This document shows, piece by piece, positions 17,518 through 26,213 of a stretch of 64,000 nucleotides of DNA. Position 1 is the first letter of the stretch, and every line of letters starts with the position of its first letter. The position numbers were made by a program, and so were the translations under genes. The notes under the pieces were generated by a model. The model did no database searches. It was not told the DNA's origin and worked only from the letters and a program-made list of their open reading frames with translations. The stretch comes from Thiosocius sp963736445 (lineage in GTDB: Bacteria > Pseudomonadota > Gammaproteobacteria > Chromatiales > Chromatiaceae): positions 204,280-268,279 of the forward strand of contig CAVTOY010000001.1 in the NCBI GenBank assembly GCA_963736445.1, in the 5' to 3' direction.

Positions 17518-19234
17518 GGCCGCGTCGCATTGTCCCGCTGTTCTCGGCAGCGCCACCGCCGCGCGAGATCGGGCGATCTAGTTCGGCCGGCACCGGCTCG
17601 TCGAGCATCTGGTAGAGATTCTTGAGCTGTTCGCGATACAAGCGGTCGAAATCGCTGACGCTGTCGGCTGAGTTGTAGTCGCCGAACCACCAGAACCAGT
17701 CGGAGCCTTCACAGATCGCCAGCTGTCGCTCGAGTCTGGCTTTTTCCCCTTTCTTGAATCGTTTCTTGTCCATCGCGCGATCATAGACGTGCTTCGCGGC
17801 GATCAGCAGATCCCAGGCGCGGTTCTTGTCGTGTTCGCCGATCCAGGTCGAAAAGGAGCCGTAGACCCAGCTGCCTGGACACAGCGTCGGCAGCGGTTGC
17901 GGGGGGCACTGCACCAGCGCCTCGCTGAAGGTCAGGGTGCGAATGTGCCCGCTCTTGCTCAGGTGCTCGTAGAGCTCGCCGAGGAAGTGATAGGCATTGT
18001 CCGGGTAATATTCCCAGGCGTTCTCGCCGTCCAAGACGACACTGACCACGTGCTGATCGCATTCATCGCCGAGGTAGGTTCCAATGTTCTCGAGATGACG
18101 GGCGAAATCGATCGCGGCATCGCGGGCGTCCCACTGCTGGTACTCGAAGCCGATCATGTCGGACAGGCCGTCATCGCGAAAGAACATGCGTGTCTCGCAG
18201 TCGTTGATGGCACTCACGCAGAACAGTGTTCGTCGTGCCTCTTCACCCTGCGCTTCGAGCCCGGAGAGGCAGCGGCTATTGTTCCATACGCCCTCACCGG
18301 ACGCACTCCACGCCATGTCGAACTCATCGAGCAGTTTCAGGGCATCGTCACTGACGCCGCCCTCCGACAACCAAACGCCTTTCGGCCGCCGGCCAAGGTA
18401 GTGCTCGAACACCCGCAGTCCCTCGCGCATGTGCCAGCGCGCGCGCTCAAGGCCGCCGGGGTATATCGCGGCCTCCGGCCCCTTGGCCTCGGGCAGTGAA
18501 CAATGCATGGCGTCGATATCGATCAGCAGCGGCACAATCGGATGGCCATAAGGCGTCATTGAAAGCTCAATCTGTCCGCGGTCGGCGAGTATCCGATAGC
18601 GATCAAGCAGCCGATCGAAGGTCTCGCTCATGATCTCCAGCAGTTCACGCCGCGCCTCGCCGCTGAACGTGCCGTCGGTTCCCAACAGGCCCTTGACGCG
18701 AGGCAGCTGCTTCAGGGAATGCCCGAGCCAGGCGAGGTGATACCAGCTCAGCAGGTCGATAAAGAACTGATCGTTCATGTACGTGAGGCGACTGGAATCG
18801 ACGTCGTTGCCATCCGGCGACATCACCATCTCGAACAGGCCGCGGAACCCTGGATAGACATCGATCATCTGCGGCGCGTGTGCACGCCGGCAGGCACGCA
18901 CGATCTCAGCCCTCGCCGCCGGGTCGGGCGGTATTGCATCGACACCGGCCAACAGATTGAGCAGCGGCTCGGCGAAACGTTGTCCGCTTCTCAGATGCTC
19001 TCTGAACTGCACGGCGTAGTCGTCGATCTGTTCCAGCAGAACCGGCGTGAAGTTCACGACGCAGCGCATCTTCGGATGGGCCTCGAGGTGGGCGGCCATA
19101 TCTGCGTAGTCTTTAAGGGCATGCAGATAGACCCAGGGTAGGCGGTAGTCTCCCTGCTGACTCTCGCGGTACCAGGGCTGATGCATATGCCAGCACAGGA
19201 CAAGATTGACGCAAGTTTCTTGTTTCGTGCTCAT
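17510..19234 (-). CDS. glycoside hydrolase family 57 protein
   Basis: A 574-residue GH57 protein. It carries the family's first conserved region (LVLCWHMHQPWY), the segment WLSEGGVSD, where the catalytic nucleophile Glu is expected, and VVLDGENAWEYYPDN, where the acid/base Asp is expected. GH57 covers alpha-amylases, branching enzymes, 4-alpha-glucanotransferases and amylopullulanases, and the exact activity cannot be assigned here. No signal peptide is seen, so it acts in the cytoplasm, on storage glycogen by context. It lies three bases after glgC. Confidence 0.92.
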   Translation of the reverse strand: MSTKQETCVNLVLCWHMHQPWYRESQQGDYRLPWVYLHALKDYADMAAHLEAHPKMRCVVNFTPVLLEQIDDYAVQFREHLRSGQRFAEPLLNLLAGVDAIPPDPAARAEIVRACRRAHAPQMIDVYPGFRGLFEMVMSPDGNDVDSSRLTYMNDQFFIDLLSWYHLAWLGHSLKQLPRVKGLLGTDGTFSGEARRELLEIMSETFDRLLDRYRILADRGQIELSMTPYGHPIVPLLIDIDAMHCSLPEAKGPEAAIYPGGLERARWHMREGLRVFEHYLGRRPKGVWLSEGGVSDDALKLLDEFDMAWSASGEGVWNNSRCLSGLEAQGEEARRTLFCVSAINDCETRMFFRDDGLSDMIGFEYQQWDARDAAIDFARHLENIGTYLGDECDQHVVSVVLDGENAWEYYPDNAYHFLGELYEHLSKSGHIRTLTFSEALVQCPPQPLPTLCPGSWVYGSFSTWIGEHDKNRAWDLLIAAKHVYDRAMDKKRFKKGEKARLERQLAICEGSDWFWWFGDYNSADSVSDFDRLYREQLKNLYQMLDEPVPAELDRPISRGGGAAENSGTMRRGHG

Positions 19235-19237
19235 GGC

Positions 19238-20536
19238 TCAGTCTCGCTCGTAATGCAGACGCTGATTCATCATGCCCGGCGTAACCAGCACGATGCCTTC
19301 GTCGGTCACGAGGAAGCGCTTGCGATCCTCCTCGTGGTCCACGCCGATCTGAAAGCCGTCCGGAATCACCGTGCCCTTGTCCACGATGCAGCGCTGAAGC
19401 AGGCAGTTCTTACCAATCCGCACCTTGGGGAGGATGACGCTCTCCTTGACGTACGATCCAGTCTCGATCTGGGTGTTGAAAAATATCACCGAGCGTTTGA
19501 TTTTCGCGCCCGAGATGATGCAGCCTCCGGCCACCAGTGAATCGATCGCCTGGCCGCGGCGTCCCTCGTCGTCAAATGCGAACTTGGCCGGCGGACTCTG
19601 CGTCTGGTAGGTCCAGATCGGCCAGTCTCGTTCGTATAGATTCAGCTCCGGTTCGATATCGCAGAGTTCGATATTCGCTTTCCAGTAGGAGTGCAACGAG
19701 CCCACGTCGCGCCAGTAAGCGGGTTCGCCCTCGGCGCCTAGATACGGATAGGCAATCGACTTGGCGTGCAGGATTGCCGCCGGAATGATATTCCTGCCAA
19801 AATCGTGTTGCGAGGTCTCGTCCTCGGAGTCATGGATCAGCGCCTTGGTGAGGAATTCCATCGAGAAGATATAAATGCCCATCGATGCCAACGCGTGGTC
19901 CGACTTGCCGGGGACCGGTTCGGGCTCGGTCGGCTTCTCGCGAAAGCGCGTGATGCGGTACTCCTCGTCAACCGACATCACGCCTAATGCCTTGGCGTCA
20001 TCCAGCGGGACCTCGATGCAGCCCACCGTGAGCTCCGCGCCGGCCTGGACGTGCGTAGCCAGCATGTGTGCATAGTTCATGGTGTAGATATGATCGCCGC
20101 CGAGGACCAGGACATAATCGGGTTCGTGTCGGTAGATGATGTCGAGGTTCTGGTATATCGCGTCGGCGGTTCCCTGGTACCACTCTGGGCGCAGGCGCTG
20201 CTGGGCCGGGATGATCTCGACGAACTCGCCGATCTCCGGTCGCATGAATCCCCAGGCGCGCTGCAGGTGGCGGATCAACGAGTGCGACTTGTACTGGGTC
20301 AACACGCCGATCCGGCGCAGCCCCGAATTGATGCAGTTCGAGAGGGCAAAGTCGATGATGCGGTACTTGCCGCCGAAGGGTACCGCCGGTTTGGCGCGCC
20401 ATTTGGTCAAGTTCTTCAGTCGTGAACCCTCGCCTCCGGCGAGCACCAGCACCAGGGTGCGGCGGGTCATGTCACTGACCGCCTGAGGCTCGACGTAGTA
20501 CTTATAGAGGTGGTGCTGTTCCTTGCTACTGCTCAT
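19238..20536 (-). CDS. glgC: glucose-1-phosphate adenylyltransferase
   Basis: A 432-residue ADP-glucose pyrophosphorylase, the committed and allosterically controlled step of bacterial glycogen synthesis. The nucleotidyltransferase motif LAGGEGSRLKNLT is near residue 33, with KPAVPFGGKYRIIDF and the catalytic-loop segment VLGGDHIYTMNY after it. A C-terminal left-handed beta-helix follows. ATG overlaps the glk stop by four bases. Confidence 0.97.
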   Translation of the reverse strand: MSSSKEQHHLYKYYVEPQAVSDMTRRTLVLVLAGGEGSRLKNLTKWRAKPAVPFGGKYRIIDFALSNCINSGLRRIGVLTQYKSHSLIRHLQRAWGFMRPEIGEFVEIIPAQQRLRPEWYQGTADAIYQNLDIIYRHEPDYVLVLGGDHIYTMNYAHMLATHVQAGAELTVGCIEVPLDDAKALGVMSVDEEYRITRFREKPTEPEPVPGKSDHALASMGIYIFSMEFLTKALIHDSEDETSQHDFGRNIIPAAILHAKSIAYPYLGAEGEPAYWRDVGSLHSYWKANIELCDIEPELNLYERDWPIWTYQTQSPPAKFAFDDEGRRGQAIDSLVAGGCIISGAKIKRSVIFFNTQIETGSYVKESVILPKVRIGKNCLLQRCIVDKGTVIPDGFQIGVDHEEDRKRFLVTDEGIVLVTPGMMNQRLHYERD

Positions 20537-21486
20537 ATCTCCGCCCTGTGTAAGCTCTGCAATATGCGACTGGCCCCCGCCAGGCCGGCATCATGGCGGG
20601 TGACGAGATAAACGGGTATCCGTCTGACTACGTCCGCCATACGGCCTTTGGCCGTAAACGCAAGGGTGAACGCCGTCGGGTCGAACCAGTCTGCGAGGTG
20701 TGCCGTTAGGCCACCGCACAAATAGATGCCCCCAGTGGGGTTGAAGGCCAGTGCCAGGTTGCCGGCATAAGCTGCGAAGACGTCGATGAACTGCTGGACA
20801 GCCTCGACCGCTATCCGGTCACCTTGTCTGGCAGCGGCTGCAACCGCGGCCGGACTGCTGGCCTGCGCATTGCTGCCGGCAAGGTCGCGATAACCGCCGA
20901 GCAGACCATCGCCGCTCAGTATCCGCTCATAGGATACATGACCATGGCGCTCGGCCAGTCGCTGATATACCGCGAGCTGTGCTGCGTTGTTCGGGGCAAA
21001 ATCCAGATGCCCCCCCTCGGTGGCCTGCGGCAGGCGCTCGTGGTGCCTGGTTGGCAGCCAGGCCATTCCCAGGCCGGTTCCCGCGCCCGCCACGACTACC
21101 GGGCCCTCTTCCGGGACCCCGGCGTTGAGGATCTTCAGGTGTTCAAGGGGTTCATTGATCGCACCGAGTGCGGCGGCCTGGAAGTCGTTCACGATCTTCA
21201 GCTGCGAGGTTTGAAAGCGGGTCTTCAGGCTTTCTCGGCGCAGCTGCCAGTTGATGTTGGTGAGCCGGATGGGGTCGTCATGCACTGGTCCTGGTACCGC
21301 CAAAACCATCTGATCGATCGGCTTACCGGAGCTGCCGAGCATGCTCAGGCCACGATCGATTACCGCCTCTAGGCTGTCAAACTCGGCGTTGTTGAACGAC
21401 TGTTCGTTTGCGCTCGCCGTCGCGCCGCTACCGGACCACGCAAGTCGGCTGTAGGTGCCGCCGATATCCGCTGCCAGGGAGGTCAT
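20533..21486 (-). CDS. glk: glucokinase
   Basis: A 317-residue ROK-unrelated (E. coli Glk-type) glucokinase that makes glucose-6-phosphate. It has the ATP-binding ADIGGTYSRLAW at the N terminus, IVNDFQAAALGA with the catalytic Asp, and GAGTGLGMAWL. Start and stop each overlap neighbours by four bases (pgl and glgC). It would capture free glucose released by MalQ and GH57 activity and feed Zwf in the same operon. Confidence 0.95.
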   Translation of the reverse strand: MTSLAADIGGTYSRLAWSGSGATASANEQSFNNAEFDSLEAVIDRGLSMLGSSGKPIDQMVLAVPGPVHDDPIRLTNINWQLRRESLKTRFQTSQLKIVNDFQAAALGAINEPLEHLKILNAGVPEEGPVVVAGAGTGLGMAWLPTRHHERLPQATEGGHLDFAPNNAAQLAVYQRLAERHGHVSYERILSGDGLLGGYRDLAGSNAQASSPAAVAAAARQGDRIAVEAVQQFIDVFAAYAGNLALAFNPTGGIYLCGGLTAHLADWFDPTAFTLAFTAKGRMADVVRRIPVYLVTRHDAGLAGASRILQSLHRAEI

Positions 21487-22193
21487 GTCGCTTGTCCTAC
21501 CAATTCGGACGCCTCAGCAGACGGATTATCGGCAAGTTCCAGGCATTTTCTCTCCACCAGCACCAGTGCGTGTTCGACGGCGCTGACCCGTGCGATGGGC
21601 AGATCGGCACCCGCACGCCATTGCCGCAACGCTGCAACCTTGCTCTCGCCGGTCACCATGACCAGCATCGACCTGCAGTTCTGCAGCGCGGCGACGCCGA
21701 GGGTGACTCGTTCTGGCGGTGGTTTGGGGGCGCCTCTAACCGCAAACACCGGCTTATCAGGCCAATCAAGGCCAGGGAAGAGGCTCGCCGTGTGGCCGTC
21801 TTGGCCCATCCCCAGCAGCACCATGTCGAACGGTTGCGCGGCCGCGATTTTCGCACGGTACTTGGCCGCGGCCGGTTTGCCGCCGAGTTCGGCCGGTATT
21901 GGGTAGTGCTTGCCGGCGCAAGCCGCCAGTCCGGTCATGGTCACCATCTGGCTGTTGCGCTCCGGGTCTTCGGCCGGCAGACAGCGCTCGTCGCCATAAT
22001 ACAGCGACCAGCGTTTCCAGCTCTGGCTGCTGGCCGCGAGGCGCGTGTATGCCGCGCGCGGCGTGCCCCCGCCTGCCAGCACCAGGCGGAACCGGCCGCG
22101 CTCAGCGATCGCCTCGCGTGCCGCGACACCGATCAGTCGGCACGCGGTATCGGCGACTGCCGCGGCGTCCACTTCGGTCTGCCAGGTCGTCAT
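21483..22193 (-). CDS. pgl: 6-phosphogluconolactonase
   Basis: A 236-residue Pgl of the DevB/SOL type, hydrolysing 6-phosphogluconolactone. Seen: FRLVLAGGGTPRAAY, WSLYYGDERCLPAEDPERN and DMVLLGMGQDGHTASLFPG, all standard for the family. ATG overlaps the zwf TGA as ATGA, and the stop overlaps the glk start. Confidence 0.95.
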   Translation of the reverse strand: MTTWQTEVDAAAVADTACRLIGVAAREAIAERGRFRLVLAGGGTPRAAYTRLAASSQSWKRWSLYYGDERCLPAEDPERNSQMVTMTGLAACAGKHYPIPAELGGKPAAAKYRAKIAAAQPFDMVLLGMGQDGHTASLFPGLDWPDKPVFAVRGAPKPPPERVTLGVAALQNCRSMLVMVTGESKVAALRQWRAGADLPIARVSAVEHALVLVERKCLELADNPSAEASELVGQAT

Positions 22194-23668
22194 GACGATG
22201 GATCCACCAGTTGGCGCCAGTATTGGTGCTCTCTGTTGAATATCCGGCTCGCTTCGCCCGGCTCCCACTCGCCGGCCGGGTAGGTCGGGATGTAGTCCCT
22301 TTCGCTGGCCCAGACGCCCAGCACTGGATCGACGATGCGCCAGGCCCACTCGACCTCGTCGTAACGCAGGAACAGCGACCGGTCGCCCTCGATGACGTCC
22401 AGCAACAGGCCCTCATAGGCATCGGTGCGGGCGTGATGTTCGCAGCGGAACGGTGCGTCGAGGCTGATCTGCCGGGTATTCATCTGCAGGCCCGGTTCCT
22501 TGACCGAGATCTCCAGGCGCAGCGATTCCTCGGGGGCGATGCTCATGATCAACCAATTGGGGGGCGGGCGTTCGATGTGCGCACTGCGAAAGAAATGCTT
22601 CGGCGGCTGCTTGAAGCAGATCGCCACCATGGTGCGTGCCTCGGCCATCCGCTTGCCGGTGCGCAGATAAAAGGGCACGTCACGCCAACGCCAATTGTCC
22701 ACATACAGGCGCAGCGCTGCATAGGTCTCTGTCACGCTGCCTGGGTCGACGCCAGGCTCCTCGAGATAGCCGGGTACCTTGTGACCGTCGACATAGCCCT
22801 GCGCATATTGCGCGCGGTAGGCCTGTGCCGGCACCGCGGCCGGATGTATCGGGCGCACTGTCTTGAGTACCTTCACTTTTTCATCACGCAGGTCGTCGGC
22901 GTCCATCGACACCGGGGGTTCCATCGCGACCAGCGCCATCAGCTGCATCAGATGGCTCTGCAGCATGTCACGCAGTGCGCCGGTGCCCTCGTAGAAAGCA
23001 GCGCGACGACCCACGCCGAGGGTCTCAGTGCGGGTGATCTGCACATGATCGACGTAGTTGCGGTTCCATAGCGGCTCCAGCATCAGGTTGGCGAAACGGA
23101 AGACGAGGACATTCTGCACCATCGCCTTGCCCATGTAGTGATCGATGCGGTAGGTCTGGTCTTCGCGCAGGTGACGGCTGATCTTGCGCTGCAGGTTTTG
23201 CGCACTCTCCAGGCTGAAGCCGAAGGGTTTCTCGATCACTACCCGCCGCCAGGCGCCGTCTTCCTCAAGCATGCCGTGCCGGTCCAGGGATTCGACGAGA
23301 GGGCCATAGGCGGTCGGCAGTATCGAGGCGTAGAAGACGTGGTTGTCCGGGAACTGTTCGCCGCGCAGCAAGTCGGCCAAGGCGCGAAAGGTGGCGTCAT
23401 CGCCAAGATCGCCGCGAAGGTAGTGCATGCGGTCGCAAAAGTCGTCGCAATGCGCGGCGGTTGGCTTGTCGCGCGCATGCTCGGCGAGCACCTTACGAAC
23501 GTATTTCCTCCAAGTGTCGCTAGTGAAGTCTTTGCGCCCCGAACAGACGATGCGCATTGCCGGCGTCAGCAGACCCGCACGCTCTAGATGAAACAGCGAC
23601 GGCAACAGTTTGATCTGCGCCAGGTTCCCGGTGGCGCCGAAGATGATCAGGGTGCAGGTGTCAGTCAT
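22190..23668 (-). CDS. zwf: glucose-6-phosphate 1-dehydrogenase
   Basis: A 492-residue enzyme, the NADP-linked entry to the oxidative pentose phosphate pathway. The coenzyme fingerprint IFGATGNLAQIKLLPS is at the N terminus and the active-site motif RIDHYMGKAMVQN near residue 175. It is the first gene of the minus-strand operon. A candidate extended -10 lies about 35 bases upstream. Confidence 0.97.
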   Translation of the reverse strand: MTDTCTLIIFGATGNLAQIKLLPSLFHLERAGLLTPAMRIVCSGRKDFTSDTWRKYVRKVLAEHARDKPTAAHCDDFCDRMHYLRGDLGDDATFRALADLLRGEQFPDNHVFYASILPTAYGPLVESLDRHGMLEEDGAWRRVVIEKPFGFSLESAQNLQRKISRHLREDQTYRIDHYMGKAMVQNVLVFRFANLMLEPLWNRNYVDHVQITRTETLGVGRRAAFYEGTGALRDMLQSHLMQLMALVAMEPPVSMDADDLRDEKVKVLKTVRPIHPAAVPAQAYRAQYAQGYVDGHKVPGYLEEPGVDPGSVTETYAALRLYVDNWRWRDVPFYLRTGKRMAEARTMVAICFKQPPKHFFRSAHIERPPPNWLIMSIAPEESLRLEISVKEPGLQMNTRQISLDAPFRCEHHARTDAYEGLLLDVIEGDRSLFLRYDEVEWAWRIVDPVLGVWASERDYIPTYPAGEWEPGEASRIFNREHQYWRQLVDPSS

Positions 23669-23702
23669 TCAGCGTTGCCTCGCCGCGGTTGTCGATGCCG
23701 CG

Positions 23703-23711
23703 ATTATGCCA
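23703..23711 (-). promoter_or_regulatory. candidate extended -10 of the zwf-glgP operon
   Basis: On the minus strand TGG-CATAAT matches the extended -10 pattern TGnTATAAT at all but one position. No good -35 is seen at 16-18 bases, which extended -10 promoters do not strictly need. Initiation near 23696 would leave a leader of about 28 bases before zwf. Confidence 0.38.
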
Positions 23712-23760
23712 GCGTAGATCTGGGGCAGGGTCACTGCGCGGATACAGGTGCGGGCCGATT

Positions 23761-23989
23761 TGGGGCCGATAGTTTGCCCCATGGCTAGGCCGAGGACGGC
23801 GATGTCGGATGGCATAGTCGGTTCCGTCGTTTGGTTTGGGGCAGGGCCCGCGCTGAGACGGCACTGCGGACTGCAAGATTCGTGCGCAGTGGAGTCTGTC
23901 GCTGTGCTGCAGGGTTGCCAGCACTGCGGTCACGAGTGCACAACTTTGGCACAATTTGCCGCACTCTGTGCAGTGGCTCTGTGCCAAAG
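23761..23989. other. hairpin-rich non-coding block between zwf and the transglutaminase gene
   Basis: The 441-base gap 23669-24109 has no convincing gene but several inverted repeats: TGGGGC/GCCCCA (23761-23766 with 23776-23781), GTGCTG/CAGCAC (23904-23909 with 23919-23924), and a perfect 10-bp pair CTTTGGCACA (23944-23953) with TGTGCCAAAG (23980-23989). The last encloses a smaller CACT/AGTG stem. It may be a structured RNA, a long 5' leader of the plus-strand gene at 24110, or protein binding sites. No T-run follows any of the stems. Confidence 0.4.
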
Positions 23990-24109
23990 GGGTGCGCCCA
24001 GCCTGGGACGGTGCCCCCGTGAGGATCCGGGCGCCGAGTTTCGTTACTATCCACGCCATCAGGCTCTCGACCCCGGGCCATGGCGTGGACCGTCCGTCCA
24101 GACAGAATC

Positions 24110-24967
24110 ATGCAGCGCATCAAGATCACCCACAGCACCCGTTATCTCTACCACGAGAAGGTCCGATTCCTCGAGCACAAGCTGCACGTTCGTCCACGCG
24201 AGGGGCATGACATCCGTATCGAGTCCTCGGGGCTGCGCATCACGCCGGATTACCGCATCAGCTGGCAACGCGACGTCTACGGAAATTCGGTCGCCATCGT
24301 CACCTTCGATGGCGTGCACCAGAGCCTGGAGCTGTTCAGCACCGTCGTGGTCGAGCACTACGAAGGGCCGGTGGCGTCCCTGGCGCTGGCTGCACAGGCG
24401 CGGCAGTTTCCGTTCGCCTATGATCCGATGGAGCAGATCGATCTGGTGCCATACCAGACCGTGGTGTTTGGCGCCGACCGGGCGCACGTCGAGTGTTGGA
24501 TCCAGGACATCTGGCAGCCGGGCAGCGTCACGGACACTCTGGACTTCCTGGACGCGTTGAACCAACGTATCGCCAGTGAGATCAACTACATCGTGCGCGA
24601 TGAGCCCGGCGTGCAGTCGCCGGCGCGAACCATGAGCCTAGGCAAGGGCTCATGTCGCGATGTCGCTACGCTGTTTATCGAGGCCTGCCGCAGCTGCGGC
24701 CTGGCCAGTCGTTTCGTCAGTGGGTACCTGGTGTCCAGCGCGGCGGTCGAGGATCTCGCGACCACGCACGCCTGGGCGGAGGTCTATCTGCCGGGTACCG
24801 GCTGGCGCGGTTTCGATTCCACCGGCGGACAGCTGGTCGGCGGTGACCACATTGCGGTCGCGGTGCACCGCCACCCCGAGGCCATCCCTCCGGTATCGGG
24901 CAGTTTCATCGGCCCGGCGGAGCCGAAACCCACAATGGAGGTCCAGGTGCAGGTGCAGCGCCTATGA
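24110..24967 (+). CDS. transglutaminase-like cysteine protease family protein
   Basis: A 285-residue protein with a bacterial transglutaminase N-terminal beta domain (ITHSTRYLYHEKV, LHVRPREGH) and a transglutaminase-like core. The triad is intact: Cys182 (GKGSCRDVATLFI), His220 (TTHAWAEVYLP) and Asp236 (RGFDSTGG). Such proteins act as amidases or proteases on unknown targets. No signal peptide is seen. The start at 24110 fits the family's N terminus; an ATG 30 bases upstream is possible, and neither has a strong ribosome site. Confidence 0.9.
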   Translation: MQRIKITHSTRYLYHEKVRFLEHKLHVRPREGHDIRIESSGLRITPDYRISWQRDVYGNSVAIVTFDGVHQSLELFSTVVVEHYEGPVASLALAAQARQFPFAYDPMEQIDLVPYQTVVFGADRAHVECWIQDIWQPGSVTDTLDFLDALNQRIASEINYIVRDEPGVQSPARTMSLGKGSCRDVATLFIEACRSCGLASRFVSGYLVSSAAVEDLATTHAWAEVYLPGTGWRGFDSTGGQLVGGDHIAVAVHRHPEAIPPVSGSFIGPAEPKPTMEVQVQVQRL

Positions 24968-25026
24968 GGCGCGTCACGGTAAGGAAGCGCAGTGCAGCCT
25001 AAGGATTCGCGCGATAGGCGGGCCCA

Positions 25027-25332
25027 TCACTTGAACTTGGTACGCGCCCGCAGGTCTTCGATTGAGACCGACACGTCACGCAAGCGCTCGCCATCCTCCG
25101 CTGTGCCTACCAACACGCCTCGTCCCGCAACGGGGATGATGCTGTCGATCTGAAAGCGCCCAGAAGTACCGCGGATGAAGCATTCTTCATCAAAATACAG
25201 ACGATCCCCGTCAGCGCCGACGGCGTCCGACTCCAGGGTCGCGAAACCGATCAATGCGGCGATGTCATCGGATCCGTCGATCTCGACCGGCCGTATCGAT
25301 TGTTCCTCGGGAGCGATCAAAAAGGCGCGCAT
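25027..25332 (-). CDS. hypothetical protein, DUF3846-like
   Basis: A 101-residue acidic protein beginning MRAFLIAPEEQSIRPVEIDG, with DRLYFDEECFIRG in the middle and IPVAGRGVLVG near the end. This order of elements resembles the DUF3846 family, whose function is unknown. I am moderately sure of the family and give no function. It is the last of three small minus-strand genes and is convergent with the transglutaminase-like gene. Confidence 0.65.
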   Translation of the reverse strand: MRAFLIAPEEQSIRPVEIDGSDDIAALIGFATLESDAVGADGDRLYFDEECFIRGTSGRFQIDSIIPVAGRGVLVGTAEDGERLRDVSVSIEDLRARTKFK

Positions 25333-25370
25333 GTCAATGCAGTTCCAGATGGTGGCAGAAGGCTAGGGGA

Positions 25371-25586
25371 TCAACGTCGGGTACGCTGGCTGTGGGTCTC
25401 CTCCGTGCGCACCCAGCCATCCCAACCCAGCCATGCAGTCTCGGGCACTACCGTTTGGCTGTTTGTACGTTCAAGCCAGCAACGCTGGCCGTTCTCCCAA
25501 TGCCGCCTTGCCGCACTGCTTATCGGTGCGATCCAACGTCTAAACATAGCAGCCTCGGGCGGATGGCGCGGGTCTTGTTTCGTCAT
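25371..25586 (-). CDS. possible small Trp-rich protein
   Basis: A 71-residue frame with five tryptophans, basic ends and the segment GQRCWLERTNS. GGGGAAG lies about ten bases before the ATG. I do not recognise a family. It sits between a PilZ gene and a DUF3846-like gene on the same strand with short gaps, which favours it being real, but the coding evidence is thin. It fills most of an otherwise empty 311-base interval (25333-25643). Confidence 0.35.
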   Translation of the reverse strand: MTKQDPRHPPEAAMFRRWIAPISSAARRHWENGQRCWLERTNSQTVVPETAWLGWDGWVRTEETHSQRTRR

Positions 25587-25643
25587 GTCGGACTTCCCCA
25601 GTTAACCGTGCAGCCGTGGGCCGGCCGCGTTCTAGGATCTCAA

Positions 25644-25949
25644 CTACCGCTGCGATTCAGTTCTCTTTCTCGGGGCTTCCTGCTTTGCGAAAAACAACAC
25701 CGCCACGCCCTGGTCCGAAATACGCGTTACGTATGCGGACCGCCTGTATAGTCTAATCACCTGCTTCGTGTACATACGGGTGAATGCCAACTCGATCGCA
25801 AGTCCTCGTGGGAGGAATGCATCGATCTCGATGAACAGCCCTGCACGACTGAGACTGCGAATCTTGCAGCGCTGCGTGCGCTCTCCCCGGACGAACAGGT
25901 AGGCCTGCACGCCGTCGACAGGCCGGCGGGGAAATCGGCGCCTCTCCAT
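25644..25949 (-). CDS. PilZ domain protein
   Basis: A 101-residue single-domain PilZ protein. The N terminus has the Arg-rich cyclic-di-GMP contact (RRRFPRRPV). The second motif is degenerate: SLSRAGLFIEI replaces the usual D/NxSxxG, so the Asp/Asn is a Leu. Binding of cyclic-di-GMP may therefore be weak or lost. The rest is the expected beta barrel. The partner process is not evident from neighbours. Confidence 0.8.
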   Translation of the reverse strand: MERRRFPRRPVDGVQAYLFVRGERTQRCKIRSLSRAGLFIEIDAFLPRGLAIELAFTRMYTKQVIRLYRRSAYVTRISDQGVAVLFFAKQEAPRKRTESQR

Positions 25950-26213
25950 TACAGCTCTCTCATCTGTTGCAGTCGTTGGCTAACATAACGAGAGACGCAA
26001 TTAACGTGCCGTGCTGCGGAATATCCTTACCTGCCAGTTGCTTGCGGCAAACGAAGATGGACCTCGATGTGTGAAGTGTAAAGCCAGCTGACACCATGAG
26101 GAGCGCGATTCCCGTTCTCCGGGTGCTTGGCCGCCACACTTGATCACCGACTCCCGCGACACAGGCGGCGTAGCGCAATTACTTCCTATCCGAAACCATG
26201 CGCGACGACTTGC

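Noticed and set aside
23946..23963. Sigma-54 promoter look-alike (TTGGCAC...TTGC)
   Set aside because: The distance between the GG and GC elements is 8 bases, not the required 10.
25960..26178. 72-codon minus-strand frame between the PilZ gene and mtnC
   Set aside because: No motif, no good ribosome site, and a composition unlike its neighbours; left as non-coding.
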